DNA from: Nageia nagi | Taxonomy: Eukaryota > Pinophyta | Direction of reading: 5' to 3' | Length of the DNA stretch: 64,000 bases | Assembly (NCBI GenBank): GCA_050084985.1 | Contig: JBITNC010000001.1 | Span: 198,648,001 to 198,712,000 of the forward strand | Shown here: in pieces, positions 51,700-63,159 of the stretch | How positions within the stretch are numbered: the stretch's first letter is position 1 | Layout of the letters: each line of letters starts with the position of its first letter | Position numbers and translations under genes: made by a program | The notes under the pieces: generated by a model | What the model was told of the DNA's origin: nothing | Database searches by the model: none | What the model saw: the letters and a program-made list of their open reading frames with translations, nothing else

Positions 51700-52620
51700 T
51701 AGGTTATTTGGACATATTAAACATATACCCTAATAATTATCTTCAAATACCTTGTTTGTAAATTGGTCCACAAAATGATATCAATGTTGGTGATACTATT
51801 CCACAATGAATATGCATAATAGATAATATAAATAAACCCATGCTAGCACCATACAAATATTCTAAAGGTTTGATCATGTATGAGTAACCATAATAATTGA
51901 ATTGCTCAAAAGATTTTCGAAAATATATATTGATTAGCCATGCATTATATGCCTCACAATCATATGTATCTTGATATTAATGTTGTAGATGATTTAGAAA
52001 AGAACAATCACCAACACTTCACTCTCTAATGGTAGATCAAATTGCTTCTCATTTACAATGATATGTTCCATTGCTCTTTGAAGTATTGTTCTTCCCTCTT
52101 CATCTTATTTTATCTTTATATGATGAGCTTGATTTTAATTTAATTTAATAAAAATTTTAAAATTAAATCAAAATTTGATGCTAATTACCTCATGATCATG
52201 ATCACCTTCATCAATGTCCATACTTCTTTGATGGGACATTGATCCTTCATATAACATTAATCATAATATTAAGTTAAATATTTCACATAATATCGTCAAA
52301 ATAAGAATTTAAATGAACTTACATTTTTACATATCTAATGAAATTTATGTGTCAAATATTAATGACATATACCTCATATGTACTCCTCTTGACAATTTCA
52401 TGGGCCATCCATCTCATCCTCATCTAATGAAATATTTTTCCTCATTTGATGAAACATTTTTCCTTGATTTAAGAATATAAGGAGTCACTTCATCATCTAG
52501 AGATACATTTTTCTCTTTTGACAAATATAAGGCATGTCTTCCTCATTTGAAGACACATCAATCCACTTGGACATAATGATATAAGTCACTAACTCACTTG
52601 CTATCAAATCTTAAAAAATA
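51700..52620 (-). pseudogene. 5' gene of the CACTA element, unrecognised
   Basis: Minus-strand pieces include RAMEHIIVNEKQFDLPLE near 52,060, YDCEAYNAWLINIYFRKSF near 51,930, then EYLYGASMGLFILS. Upstream lies a short acidic exon near 52,190-52,250 (SMSHQRSMDIDE) and an N-terminal exon near 52,400-52,560. The same series appears inverted at 0.1-0.75 kb. It could be a first CACTA gene or a captured host gene; I do not recognise it. Confidence 0.45.
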
Positions 52621-52639
52621 AAAAATTTATTACTCATTA

Positions 52640-54490
52640 TTTATAATATTTTTAAAAATTAAAAAAAAACATACATAATTATTTCTAAATTTATTTAATT
52701 TATTTATTTTGTAATTATTTATAATATTTAATTTATATTATATATATATATATATATATTTAATTATCTTTAATTATTAAATTCTAATTTTAATTATTTA
52801 GAAAATTATTTTAAAAATTATAATTTTTTAATTATTAAAAAATGGTATTATAATTTTTTTTTGTCATTTTCTTTTCGGATGTGTGTTGTTGACACCTAAA
52901 AGTGGTCCCCTTAATATGGTCTCACTTAGGTGTAACTTACACAAATATTTAATCATATTTTAGTCATATTTTATCTTATTATCACATATTTCTTAGGTTG
53001 TGTTCTTATGTTTTATGTTAGGTACATTGGGATGGCTTCAACCAATATTCAAGGGTCAAATGGTGAATTACGCTTGATATAAATGCAAGCATCTCTAACC
53101 TGGGGAATGCATGTCAAGATTACATCTCACTAGTCGGTACCTTACACTTGGGTATTTCTAAATGCTGACTATTGATATTGGAATCTTGTTATCACTCAAG
53201 AAAATATCTACCATCTACTTTTGCTATCATGTGCTCAATTTGACTTATCATCATCTCTTTTATCATTGATCCTTGTTAGCAAACCTCATTCTTCAGGAAC
53301 ATTTATGCCCACATTGACATATGCATCCATACTAAGCTTTCAAAGACTAGCACCCATGCTAGCATTTCTTTTGTATTTGGCTTTGGGATTCATACAATAA
53401 GGTCACCACTCTTTGATAAGTTTGGATATCAAATCCTTAACATCATCATAGGTAAAGATATATGTATTTATCTTTCACTCGATTCCTTTCTCTTTAGTGC
53501 ATGTAGTTACATTTTACATCTTGATATTAATGTAATTTCATTATTCTATTGTAGCATTGTTGAATTCCCTTATTCATGTATGTTTATATTAGTTAATTAG
53601 CTTACGTTTATCATACAATAAATGTTTATGTGCTTTTAGTACATTTAGAGGTAAACCCTAAACACATATCAACATGCATCCTAATGTAATTAATGGTAGG
53701 CATCAAGGCATATATTATGGGGATGACATATTTATTGATACAAGTAATGATGAATAGTGTATTAAAAAATACATCAAAACTAACTTACATTACAAAAAAT
53801 TAAACTTTCCCTATAGACATTTTTTTCAAAATCGAGGTGTATTTTCATGGAAGAAGGGTTTTAGGCTACTAGTAAGTATGTTTTTACTAATTTTTTAAAT
53901 ATTTGAACATGAATTTCTAAATTCTCTTAGATTTTTTTAAATTTTCTTATAAAATTGTAAATTTTTTGTAGAAGAAGTGATTTTTCTCTTCATTTCTTCA
54001 AAATTTCTAGACATTTTCAAGAGGTAAGTACAAATCATCTTTTTTTTCTAAGATTTTTCTAAATTTTTGTAATTTTTAAAAAATAGGATTTTCACTAATA
54101 AAAAACCTAAGTTTTAGTAGAAAAGTAGGGTTTTTTATAAAAAACACCTAGGGTTTTCTAAAAATCTAAAGTTTTTACAAAAAAACCTAGGGTTTCCTTA
54201 AAATCTAGGGCTTTTACTAAAAAAATTAGGGTTTACTAAAAACCTAAGGTTTTTACTAAAACACTAGAGTATTTTCTTAAAAAATATAGAAAAATAAATA
54301 GAAACATCAAAAAACATACCTGATATTCCTTAGCTATCCAAAACTATGTGATACCCTGAGTTTGCCCAAGAAAGTTTGCTCAAATTTATCGAATTATGCC
54401 TAAGTTTACTTTCTAAATAGAGGATTTAAGAACATAATCATAGTATTTATAGTTTTTTTGTTTAATTTTATCAAATTCATAATTATATGA
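52640..54490. other. no gene recognised; possible LTR fragment
   Basis: An A+T-rich stretch with a small (TA) run at 52,739-52,758. TGTTGACACCTAAAAGTGG at about 52,888 has the look of a gypsy LTR start, but no end or partner was found. From 53,950 to 54,280 there are several scattered CCTAGGGTTT-type motifs. Confidence 0.35.
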
Positions 54491-54494
54491 ATTG

Positions 54495-54725
54495 AAAAAT
54501 AGGGGAGTTAGAGAGGTGGGTAGTTCAAAGCTCTCAAATATAGGAGGCCCAGGTTCAAAACTCTTTACCCCTAAAAGTTGAAACATACCTAAAATCCTAT
54601 CGAGTTGATGGTAGGTGTGGATGAGTCAAGATTGTTCCTTGAGTGGATTTTGATGGCATGGATGCCCCTCAGTCATGGCTCTAAGCCTAAGAGTTCATGG
54701 TGCAGTGCCCTATATCAAGGGACAA
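54495..54725 (+). mobile_element. possible tRNA-derived SINE
   Basis: A promoter-like pair is visible: an A-box-like stretch (GTTAGAGAGGTGGG) near 54,508 and a B-box-like GGTTCAAAACTC near 54,554. The sequence around them (GCTCTCAAATATAGGAGG) has the style of plant tRNA-derived SINE heads. The body runs to about 54,725 before A/T-rich sequence. No clear tail or target duplication was identified. Confidence 0.4.
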
Positions 54726-54914
54726 AACTCCAACAAAAGAAATCATAATTATTTTAAAATAGTATAAATTTTAAAATATTATATAAATAGTAAATTTTAA
54801 AATAATATAAATCTTAAAATAGTATAAATTATAAATTTTATATAATATAAATTTAAAAAATTTAAAATTAATTAATTAAGTATAAAATTATAATTTACAA
54901 TTGTAAATTAAGAT

Positions 54915-55611
54915 TATAAAATTTAGGGTCAGAGGTAAAGGGTTAGGGGTAGTCATTAGGGGTTTGGGTTAGGGGTAAGTATTAGGGCTTAGGAGTTTGG
55001 GTTAAGGGTTAGGGTCAGGGGTAATCATTTGGGGTTAGAGGTCAAGAGTTTGGGTTAGGGGTTTGGATTAGGGGCTAGGATTAGGGGTTTGGGTTGGAGG
55101 TTAGGGTTCAAGGTTTAGGGGTTAGGATTTTAAGGTTGTTAGTTATAGTTAGGGTTTAAGAGTTAGGGGTAAGGATTAGGGTTAAGGATGAGGGATTAAG
55201 GGTTAGGGTTAAGGTAAGGGTTATGAGTTTTAGGTTAAGGGCTTGGGTTAGCAATTAAGGGTTTTAGTACTTAGGGTGTTAAGGATATAGAGTGTAGCAT
55301 TTTAAGGTTTAGGTCTTTAAGAGTTTAAAGTTTAGAGTTTTAATGGTTTACAATTTTAAGAGTTCAAGGGTTTAAGGTTTTAAGGGTTAGGATTTAGGGT
55401 TTAAAGCATTTAGGGTTTAATGTTTAGGATTTTAAGGTTTTAAGATATTAGGATTTAGGGTTTAAGGTGTTAAGGGTTTATGGTTTAGGAGTTTTTAGGT
55501 TTAGGGTTTTAAGGGTTTAGAGTTTTGGGTTTTATGGTTTAGGGTTTTAATTTTTAAGCATTTAGGGTTTAGGGGTTTAAGGTTTAGGTTTGTAGGGATT
55601 TTAGGGTTTTA
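54915..55611 (+). repeat. second degenerate telomere-like array
   Basis: About 0.7 kb of TTAGGGTTTAGGG-like, GGGGTTAGGG and TTTAGGG variants, with G-rich motifs on the plus strand as in the array at 34.7-35.9 kb. The first half is richer in TTAGGGGT; the second half in TTTTAAGGGTTTAGG. It ends at the target site of the CACTA-type element at 55,615. Confidence 0.9.
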
Positions 55612-55733
55612 AGGTACTACTACATTTTAGTGATTTTACCTCATCCCATACATCATAAAATTGCATTTTAATGCCATGATGCAATATGTAGTACTATTTG
55701 GCATATCTACATCAATCTATATAAAACTAATTT

Positions 55734-55800
55734 TTTGATGCATTAGTTAACACATTATTTGATGCATTAGTTAACACATTATTTGATGCATTAGTTTTTA
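55734..55800. repeat. 24-bp tandem repeat, three units
   Basis: GATGCATTAGTTAACACATT repeats with GATG at 55,737, 55,761 and 55,785. The third unit runs into an inverted copy (AATGCATCAAG) that can form a short hairpin. The left edge of the 3.4-kb tandem duplication lies here. Confidence 0.85.
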
Positions 55801-56127
55801 TCAAATAATGCATCAAGTGATACATGGAATGAAAAAAAGGTGTAGATCATACACATGAATCATGGCATGATTTGCTATCAACTATCGATGTATCCCTTAA
55901 TTGATGATCAATTTTTAATGGCAAGAATGATGCCATTTATGGTGAATGAAAGAGCTTTCCATTTATGAGGGAATTTTTAGGGAGGCAGTGTCTATAGGAG
56001 TTGAAAATATATTGAAGATATTTTTTGATGATGCAAGTGTGTAGGAGCTGAAGACATGTTGAAGGCTTTTCTTAGTAGTGTAGGTTTGTAGGAGTTGAAG
56101 ACATGTTGAATTTTGGTGGATACCTAT

Positions 56128-56483
56128 GAATTTTTTGATTGTATGACCTAATGACATATCTACTCATGGAATATGATAATTTCAAGTTACTAAAGACATA
56201 AATTTCTTCAACAAGCATTGAAACTATTTCACCAAATGCAATAAACACTAGTAATAGTCCAACCAAATGAATTCACCTTTCCTAACATCCTCAAAGCATG
56301 CACCAAACTAAGATATTTGCTAAAGGGTTTACACATACATCAAAGACTCTTTAAAATCAAATTTTTATTGGATGTTATGGTTGTGATTGCCTTATTAGAC
56401 ATATATGCAAAATGTGGATGGGAAACATGCAAAGTATTTGACAAGATGTATAATACAAATAAGAAATCTTCCTCATTCCTATA
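56128..56483 (+). pseudogene. PPR protein fragment, copy 1
   Basis: About 118 plus-strand codons in a single frame with few stops show pentatricopeptide-repeat hallmarks: SWNMIISSY, ALKLFHQMQ, QPNEFTFPNILKACTKL, LLDIYAKCGWETCKVFDKMY. This is the pattern of plant PLS-class PPR proteins, which edit or process RNA in mitochondria and plastids. Only about three repeats are present, with no start, targeting peptide or DYW domain. It lies inside the CACTA-type element. One stop (TAA after SSY) is CAA in copy 2. Confidence 0.85.
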
Positions 56484-56789
56484 ATTTTGACATTTTAAGA
56501 GTCACCCTATTGACCCAAATCGTGTCTAGATATTGACTTTTAAGAGTGAATTGAATTAACATATATTAACATTAAAAGATGATGCAAGGTGTGTCCAATA
56601 TAAGATGCATCAGTTAACATTTCATAAAAAAATGATGACACCTAAAATGATGCATTGTTTGATGCTCCCCTAAGCATCAAGTTAGGTGTCAATTCAATGA
56701 CTAAAAAAAGGAAAAAAATACATTGGGGTTTGATGCATTGGATGATGCAAAACCCCTTAAATGTAGTAGTGAGGTTTAGGATTTTAAGG

Positions 56790-56965
56790 GTTTAGGGTTA
56801 AGACTTTGCAAAACAATATTAGGGCTAGAAATTTGTAAAAAAATATAGGATTAAGACTTTACAAAAAAAAATTAGGGTTAAGACTTTATAAAAAAATTAG
56901 GATTAGGATATTGCAAAAATATTTAGGTTTAGGACTTTGCAAAAAAAAATTAGGGTTAGGATATT
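56790..56965. repeat. tandem repeat of about 30 bp, six degenerate units
   Basis: Repeated TTAGGGTTAGGACTTTGCAA-type units with A-runs, starting just beyond the right end of the CACTA-type element. The units seem to combine a telomere-like half with ACTTTGCAAAA. The array is repeated in duplication copy 2 at 60,205-60,375. Confidence 0.75.
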
Positions 56966-57200
56966 AGGCTTAATTAAAAAAAAAAACTCTATGATATTAG
57001 GCTTAATTTTTTAAAAATATTTATGACATTAGGCTTAATTTTTTATTTATGATATGAAGTTTAATTTTTTTTATTTATAACATTAAGTTTAATTTTTTGT
57101 TTTTAAATTTATGATATTAGGTTTAAAATTTAAAATTTTTGACATTATTTTTTTCCTTTATTATACTGCTAATATTAAATTTTTGATTACATTTACATAG

Positions 57201-57885
57201 TGATCATCATGATAAAAAGAAAAGATCGAGAAAGGAGTGATTATATCATGATCTTGAAGATGAAAAGAAATCGCTAGTAAGTATCAATATTGTATTAATG
57301 TAATATTGATATATTTTAATTAATGCTTTGGTTTTATAAGATAAATAAATTATTTTTTATTTTTTTAGGGAGAGTTAGAAAAAGTAATATTTAAACTTAC
57401 AAAAAGAATATTTACTACCAAAGAATTGGAGAAAGATTTGGGTATTAGGACTTCTTTTATAAATCATACCACAAAAACTAGACCACAGCCTCCAAGCACT
57501 CTACATGGTAATATTTTTTAATGATATATTAATTTTATTATTTATGAATAAAGTAATATTTTAAATTATTATTTTTTGATTTGGTAAAGGTAACATAAGT
57601 GTTGAAAGTGCATATTTAGTTAATCAAGAGACCTTTGCATTTTTAATGTCAAAGGGAGCATATGGGATTGAAATGAAGGTCAAATTCGATAGCAAAGTCA
57701 TGTGAGATGAAGCTGGTAAGAGTTAATGTTTGAAAAAATATATATTTATATATAGATTTGTAATATATTAATTTACTAATATTTTCAAATATTTTTCAAG
57801 GAAAACATTTTACAGTTGCTCAAGGATGCGATGTTCCTGTATTTTATTTCAACATTGGATCTTGAATGGAAAAAAGGATAAAAAG
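57201..57885 (+). pseudogene. unrecognised spliced gene fragment, copy 1
   Basis: Four exon-like blocks with good splice sites: 57,201-57,276 (donor GTAAGT; DHHDKKKRSRKE), 57,369-57,507 (GELEKVIFKLTKRIFTTKEL, then HTTKTRPQPPSTLHG), 57,590-57,715 (NISVESAYLVNQETFAFLM, then KVKFDSKVM) and 57,801-57,885. Exon 2 to exon 3 joins in phase. Exon 4 can be read in two frames and I cannot choose. One TGA interrupts exon 3. The introns are short and A+T-rich. I recognise no family. The basic start and spliced structure suggest a captured or relic host gene rather than a retroelement. Confidence 0.55.
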
Positions 57886-59199
57886 GTGTATTTTTTTATA
57901 AATTATTAATAATAATAATTAAAAAAATATTTTTAATGATATTTAAAAATTTATTTTATAAAAAATAAAAACTAATTTTTTACAATTGTTTATTTCACAT
58001 CTAAGAGACAAATGATAAATGACCTTAGAAAAGATTAAGGTGATGGTCGAAGTGCAGAAAAAGCACTCCAAATGGAAAGCCATAATCTAAATTAAAAAAG
58101 AGATTACTTGAGAATATCCATAAAAAATCTTCAACCAAATGATTGTGTTATAATAAAAATAATAATAATTAGGTTTATTTAAAGAATATTTAATTTAACT
58201 AGTCAATCACGAAATAACAAGAAAGTGATGACATGAAAGATGATAATGACCTAATTAACATTAAGCTATCAAATTGGATTTATGGAAGATACAAAATTGT
58301 AATTGAACTATTAAAATGATTAAAGGTGATATCCAATCAAAATATGATGAACAATGAGCTTTTTTGAAGAATGGAGCCACAGATCTGATCTCAACTTAGC
58401 AATGACACTAGAAACCCAACGATGCTACCTATTTACCATTACAAAATACCTCACTCTTTTGCTTGATATCATCATATACCATTTTATGCATTAAATATCA
58501 CTTATGAATGGATGAAATATCATTGTAATACAAAGCTCAAAGTATAAAAAATTACAAAAATGATAGGTGGCATTAAGAAACACCAATAAAGAATGATACA
58601 AGTTTATTGCCACCTATCAAGGATTTAAGATTATATCATATCATATCATATATTTGATCATGTACAACCCCTCTACATTTATAGGTAACAAATCTAATGC
58701 TAAAGCTCCTCCTTGGGTTTATTATGATGCCAAGATGACCTGTTATCATAAAACATAAAGGTATATGAGAGTACACACTAATAAGGGCATTTATTTAATA
58801 AATTATTTTGAATACCTAAAATGATATTTTAATTAAATTAAAATTTCTTTTTAGGTGTTAAAAGATGCCCAACTTTGAATATGGTTTTATGCTTTGGGGA
58901 TAAAAGATAATCAAAGCACAAATTCAAAGTATAACAAAAAAAGTAAGAAAGTACTCCTTGAAAAGTTATCTCATGATGGTAGCTTTGGATGCCCTAATTT
59001 TTTACCTATATTATGCCCCTCTTTGACTTAGTTGCAACATGATGGACCTCTCATCATAGGAGAAATCCAAGGAAAAGAAAAAGGAGCCTAAAAAAGCTTT
59101 GACAAGAAATATTTTTTACACAAGATTTCTCAAATATAGACATTAAACATCATGATATGGAAAGTATGTAAGTGATAAGAAAGAAAACTTGTCCTTGAT
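57886..59199. other. rest of duplication copy 1
   Basis: Further blocks conserved in both copies may be exons: one near 58,005-58,090 (INDLRKD-like) and one near 58,660-58,755 (YNPSTFIGNKSNAKAP, then YYDAKMTCYHKT). The frames are interrupted and I cannot assign them. The rest is A+T-rich. Confidence 0.4.
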
Positions 59200-59557
59200 T
59201 GATGCATTTTATTATGTCAAATAATGCATCAAGTGATATATGGAATGGAAAAAAAGGTGTGGATCATGCACATGGAACATGGCATGATCTACTATTGACC
59301 ATCGATACATTCCATTGATCGATGGTCAATTTTTAATGGCAGGAATGATGTAATTTATGAATGAATGAAGGAGATTTCCCTTTATAAGGGCATTTTTGGG
59401 GATGAAAAGTTTGTAGGAGTTAAAAATTTGTTGAAGGCATTTTTTGGTGATGCAAGTGTGTAGGAGTTGAAGACATGTTGAAGGCTTTTTTTAGCGATGC
59501 AGGTCTATAGGAGTTGAAGATATGTTGGAGGCATGTTAAAGTTTGGTGGATGCCCAT

Positions 59558-59913
59558 GAAGTTTTTGACTGTATGACCTAATGACACATCTTCTCATGGA
59601 ATATGATAATTTTAGGTTACCAAAGACATGTATTTCCTCAATAGGAATTGAAATTATTTCATCAAATGCAATAAACACTAAAAATAGTCCAACCAAATGA
59701 ATTCACCTTTCCCGACATCCTCAAAGTATGCACCAATATGAGAGAATTGAAAAAGAGTTTATACATACATCAAAGACTCTTTAAAATCAAATTTTTATTA
59801 GATATTATGGTTGTGAGTTCCCTGTTAGACATATATGCAAAATGTGGAAGGAAGACATGTGAATTATTTTATAAGAAGCATAATGCAAATAAGAACTCTT
59901 CCTCATTCATGTA
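59558..59913 (+). pseudogene. PPR protein fragment, copy 2
   Basis: Same reading frame as at 56,128-56,483, with FHQMQ, QPNEFTFPDILKVCTNM and LLDIYAKCGRKTCELF. It keeps CAA where copy 1 has TAA early in the fragment and has a stop (TAG) of its own a few codons later. The two copies have therefore decayed separately since the duplication. Confidence 0.82.
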
Positions 59914-60159
59914 ATTTTGATGTTTTAAGAGTCACCCTATTGATCCAAATCATGTCTAGATATTGTTATTTAAGAGTCAATTGACTTGACACATTTAACA
60001 TTAAAAGATGATGTAATCTACACCCAATATAAGATGCATCAGTTGACATTTCATAAAAAAAATGATGACACCTAAAGTGACACATTGTTTGATGCTCCCC
60101 TTAACATCAAGTCGGCATCAACTCGATGACTAAAAAATGAAAAACAAATACATTGGGGT

Positions 60160-60201
60160 TTGATGCATTGGATGATGAAAAACCCCTTAAATGTAGTAAT
60201 G
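60160..60201. repeat. right terminus of the CACTA-type element, copy 2
   Basis: The reverse complement begins CATTACTACATTTAAGG and continues GGTTTTTCATCATCC, matching the right end at 56,771. The left end is absent from this copy, so copy 2 cannot be a complete transposon. Confidence 0.8.
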
Positions 60202-60611
60202 AGTTTAGGGTTAGGACTTTGCAAAAAACTATTAGGGCTACAACTTTACAAAAAAATATAGGATTAGGACTTTGAAAAAAATTTAGGGTTAAGACTTTAT
60301 AAAAGAATTAGGATTAGGACATTGTGAAAATATTTAGGTTTAGGATTTTGCAAAAAATAATTAAGGTTAGGATATTAGGATTAATTAAAAAATAATAATA
60401 ATGATATTAGCTTATTTTTTTAAAAAAATTTATGACATTAGGCTTAATTTTTTATTTATGAAATGAAGTTTAATTAATTAATTTTTTTATAACATTAAGT
60501 TTAATTTTTTATTTTAAATTTATGATATTAGGTTTAAAATTTAATTTTTTTGACATTATTTTTTTCCTTTATTATACTGCTAATATTAAATTTTTGATTA
60601 CCTTTACATAG

Positions 60612-61290
60612 TGATCATCATGATAAAAAAGAAAAGATCGAGAAAGGAGTGATTAGATAATGATCTTGAAGATGAAAAGAAATCACTAGTAAGTATCAAT
60701 ATCTTATTAATGTAATATTGATATATTTTAATTAATGCTTTGGTTTTATAAGATAAATAAATTATTTTTTATTTTTTTAGGGAGAGTTAGCAAAAGTAAT
60801 ATTTAAAATTACAAAAAGAATATTTACTACCAAATAATTGGAGAAAGATTTGGGTATTAGGACTTCTTTTATAAATCATACCACAAAAACTAGACCACAG
60901 CCTCCAAGCACTCTACATGGTAATATTTTTTAATGATATATTAATTTTATTATTTATGAATAAAATAATATTTTTAAATTATTATTTTTTGATTTAGTTA
61001 AGGTAACATAAGTGTTGAAAGTGCAAAGTTAGTTAATCAAGAGACCTTTGCATTTTTAATGTCAAAGGGAGCATAGGGGATTGAAATAAGGGTCAAATTA
61101 GATAGCAAAGTCATGCACGATGAAGCTGGTAAGAGTTGATATTTGAAAAAATATATATTTATATATAGGTTTGTAATATATTAATTTACTAATATTTTCA
61201 AATATTATTTAGGAAAAATATTTTACAATTTCTCAAGGATGAAATGTTTTTATATTTTGATTCAACATTGGATCTTGAATGAAAAAAAGA
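60612..61290 (+). pseudogene. unrecognised spliced gene fragment, copy 2
   Basis: Exons match those at 57.2-57.9 kb. Exon 2 at 60,781-60,919 (139 bases) and exon 3 at 61,003-61,128 (126 bases) keep the exact lengths and AG/GT borders of copy 1. The first exon has a one-base insertion, exon 2 has a TAA where copy 1 has GAA, and the last block has a one-base insertion. Exon 3 here reads KVMHDEAG, so the TGA of copy 1 is private to that copy. Function unknown. Confidence 0.55.
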
Positions 61291-62605
61291 TAAAAAGCTA
61301 CATTTTTTTATAAATGATTAATAACAATAATTCTCAAAAATATTTTAAATGATATTTAAAAATTTAGTTTATAAAAAAATAAAAACTATTTTTTTATAAT
61401 TATGTATTTCACATCCAAGAGACAAATGATAAATGACCTTAGAAAAGATTAAGCTGATGGGTGGAGTGCAGAAAAAGCACTCCAAATGGCAAGCCACAAT
61501 CTAAATTAAAAAAAAAAAGAGAGATTACTTGAGAAGATCCATAAAAAAGCTTCAACCAGATGATTGTGTTATAAGCAAAATAATAATAATTAGGTTCATT
61601 TAAAGAATATTTAATTTAACCAAATAATCTTGAAATAACAAAAAAATGATGACATGAAAGATGATAATGACCTAATTGACCTTAACCTATCAAACTAGGT
61701 TTACAAAAGATACAAGCTTGTAATTTACCTGTGATGATAATCGAAGGTGTTATCATATCAAAAGAGGATGAACAATGAGCTTCTCCAAAGAATGGAGATA
61801 CAAATCTGACCTAAACCCAACATCGATGCTAGGAACCTAGTGATGTTGCTTGGTTACTGTTCCAAAATCCCTCACCCTTTTGCTTGATGTCATCATCTAA
61901 CCTTTGATGCATGAAATATATCTCATGAATAGATGAAAGATCATAGGAATATAGAGCTCAAATTATAACAAAATACAAAAATGATAGGTGGTATTAATAA
62001 ACACCAATCAAGAATGAAACAAGTATATTGCTACCTATCAAGGATTTAGGATTGTATCATATCATGTTATATCTTTAATCATGCACAACCCCTCTACCTT
62101 TATAAGTAACAGATCTAGTGCTAAGGCTCTTGCTTGGGCTTATTATGATGCCAAGCTGACCTGTTATCATAAAACATAAAGGTAGATTATAGTGCACATT
62201 GATAAGATAATTTATTTAATAAATTATTTCAAATACCTAAAAAGGTATTTTAATTAAATTAAAATTCATTTTTAAGTGTTAAAAGATGCCCTACTTTGAA
62301 TATGGTTTAATGCTTTTGGGATAAAAGATAATCATAACAAGAAAAGTAAAAAAGTGCTCCCTGAAAAGTTATCTCATGGAGATAGCTTTGGATGCCTCAA
62401 TTTTTTGCCTATATTATGCCCCCTCTTTGAATTAGTTACAACATGATGGAAATCTCATCATAGGATCAATATAAGGAAAAGACAAAGGAAATTGAAAAGA
62501 GATTTGACAAGAAATATTTTTTTGAATAAGATATCTCAAATATAGACATTAAACATCATGATATAGAAAGTATGTAAGTGATAAGGAAGAAAACTTATCC
62601 TTGGT

Positions 62606-63150
62606 GACTTACCCACCAAGATTTATGAAGTTGAATAATCAATTTAAATTGATCAACTTAGTTTCCCAAGACACCATGTTGCCATGGATTTTTGATATGG
62701 AAGGACCTTCCTTACAAAGGTAACAAATAATAAGATTGACCCTTCCTTACAAAGGCATAAAATGATAAGATTGACCAACTTGGTTTTTAAAGTTACCATG
62801 TTTCCATGATTGTTTTTTATAAGAGTGACCCTTCTTTACAAATGCATCAAATGGTATGAACAATGATACAAAAATAAATTTAATATGTTTTGACAAGCAC
62901 CATTTATGATAAGCAAATTTTTACAAAAAGGAAATGAAAGTAAAGAAACAAACTACCTTTTTCATCATTTTACCATGATTTAGAAGAAATGATCAAATTT
63001 TGGATATTTGTGATCTTTTAAACCCAATAGAATCATTAGGCACACAATGGCATCGTTGGATTATAGCTTTATTTTCCCTAAAATGTTAGTATCCAAAGAT
63101 GAAGAAATATACATTATTACAAAAAATATCATACATAAAACTATTTCAAG
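62606..63150. other. no gene recognised; short repeats
   Basis: Imperfect repeats of GACCCTTCCTTACAAAGG occur near 62,735, with variants near 62,704 and 62,828. This is probably the 3' non-coding part of the gypsy element that follows on the minus strand. Confidence 0.4.
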
Positions 63151-63159
63151 TGCATAATG

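Larger units (their letters stand above)
55615..56771 (+). mobile_element. CACTA-type element carrying a PPR fragment
   Basis: Left end TACTACTACATTTTAG, right end (reverse complement) CACTACTACATTTAAGG. Similarity continues inward to the CATCATCC and CATCA motifs, about 40 bp in all. Both sides carry the 3-bp duplication AGG (55,612-55,614 and 56,772-56,774), the length expected for CACTA transposons. Removing it rejoins telomere-like sequence. The 1157-bp interior encodes no transposase but contains a piece of a PPR gene, so the element would need an autonomous relative. Confidence 0.75.
55790..59199. repeat. 3.4-kb tandem duplication, copy 1
   Basis: From TTTTATCAAATAATGCATCA near 55,798 to about 59,199, the sequence is repeated in the same order from 59,200 to about 62,605. 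The match includes the PPR fragment, the right CACTA terminus, short-period repeats, and the spliced exons at 57.2-57.9 kb. Divergence is modest with scattered indels. The left 170 bases of the CACTA-type element are not in the second copy. Confidence 0.9.
59200..62605. repeat. 3.4-kb tandem duplication, copy 2
   Basis: Starts in GATGCATTTTATTATGTC and ends near 62,605, where AAGAAAACTTATCC is followed by unrelated sequence; the equivalent point of copy 1 runs straight into copy 2. It contains second copies of the PPR fragment, the right CACTA terminus and the spliced exons. Confidence 0.9.

Noticed and set aside
54300-54720. A functional tRNA gene at the B-box-like GGTTCAAAACTC
   Set aside because: No cloverleaf with paired acceptor and anticodon stems could be drawn; a SINE head is the better explanation.
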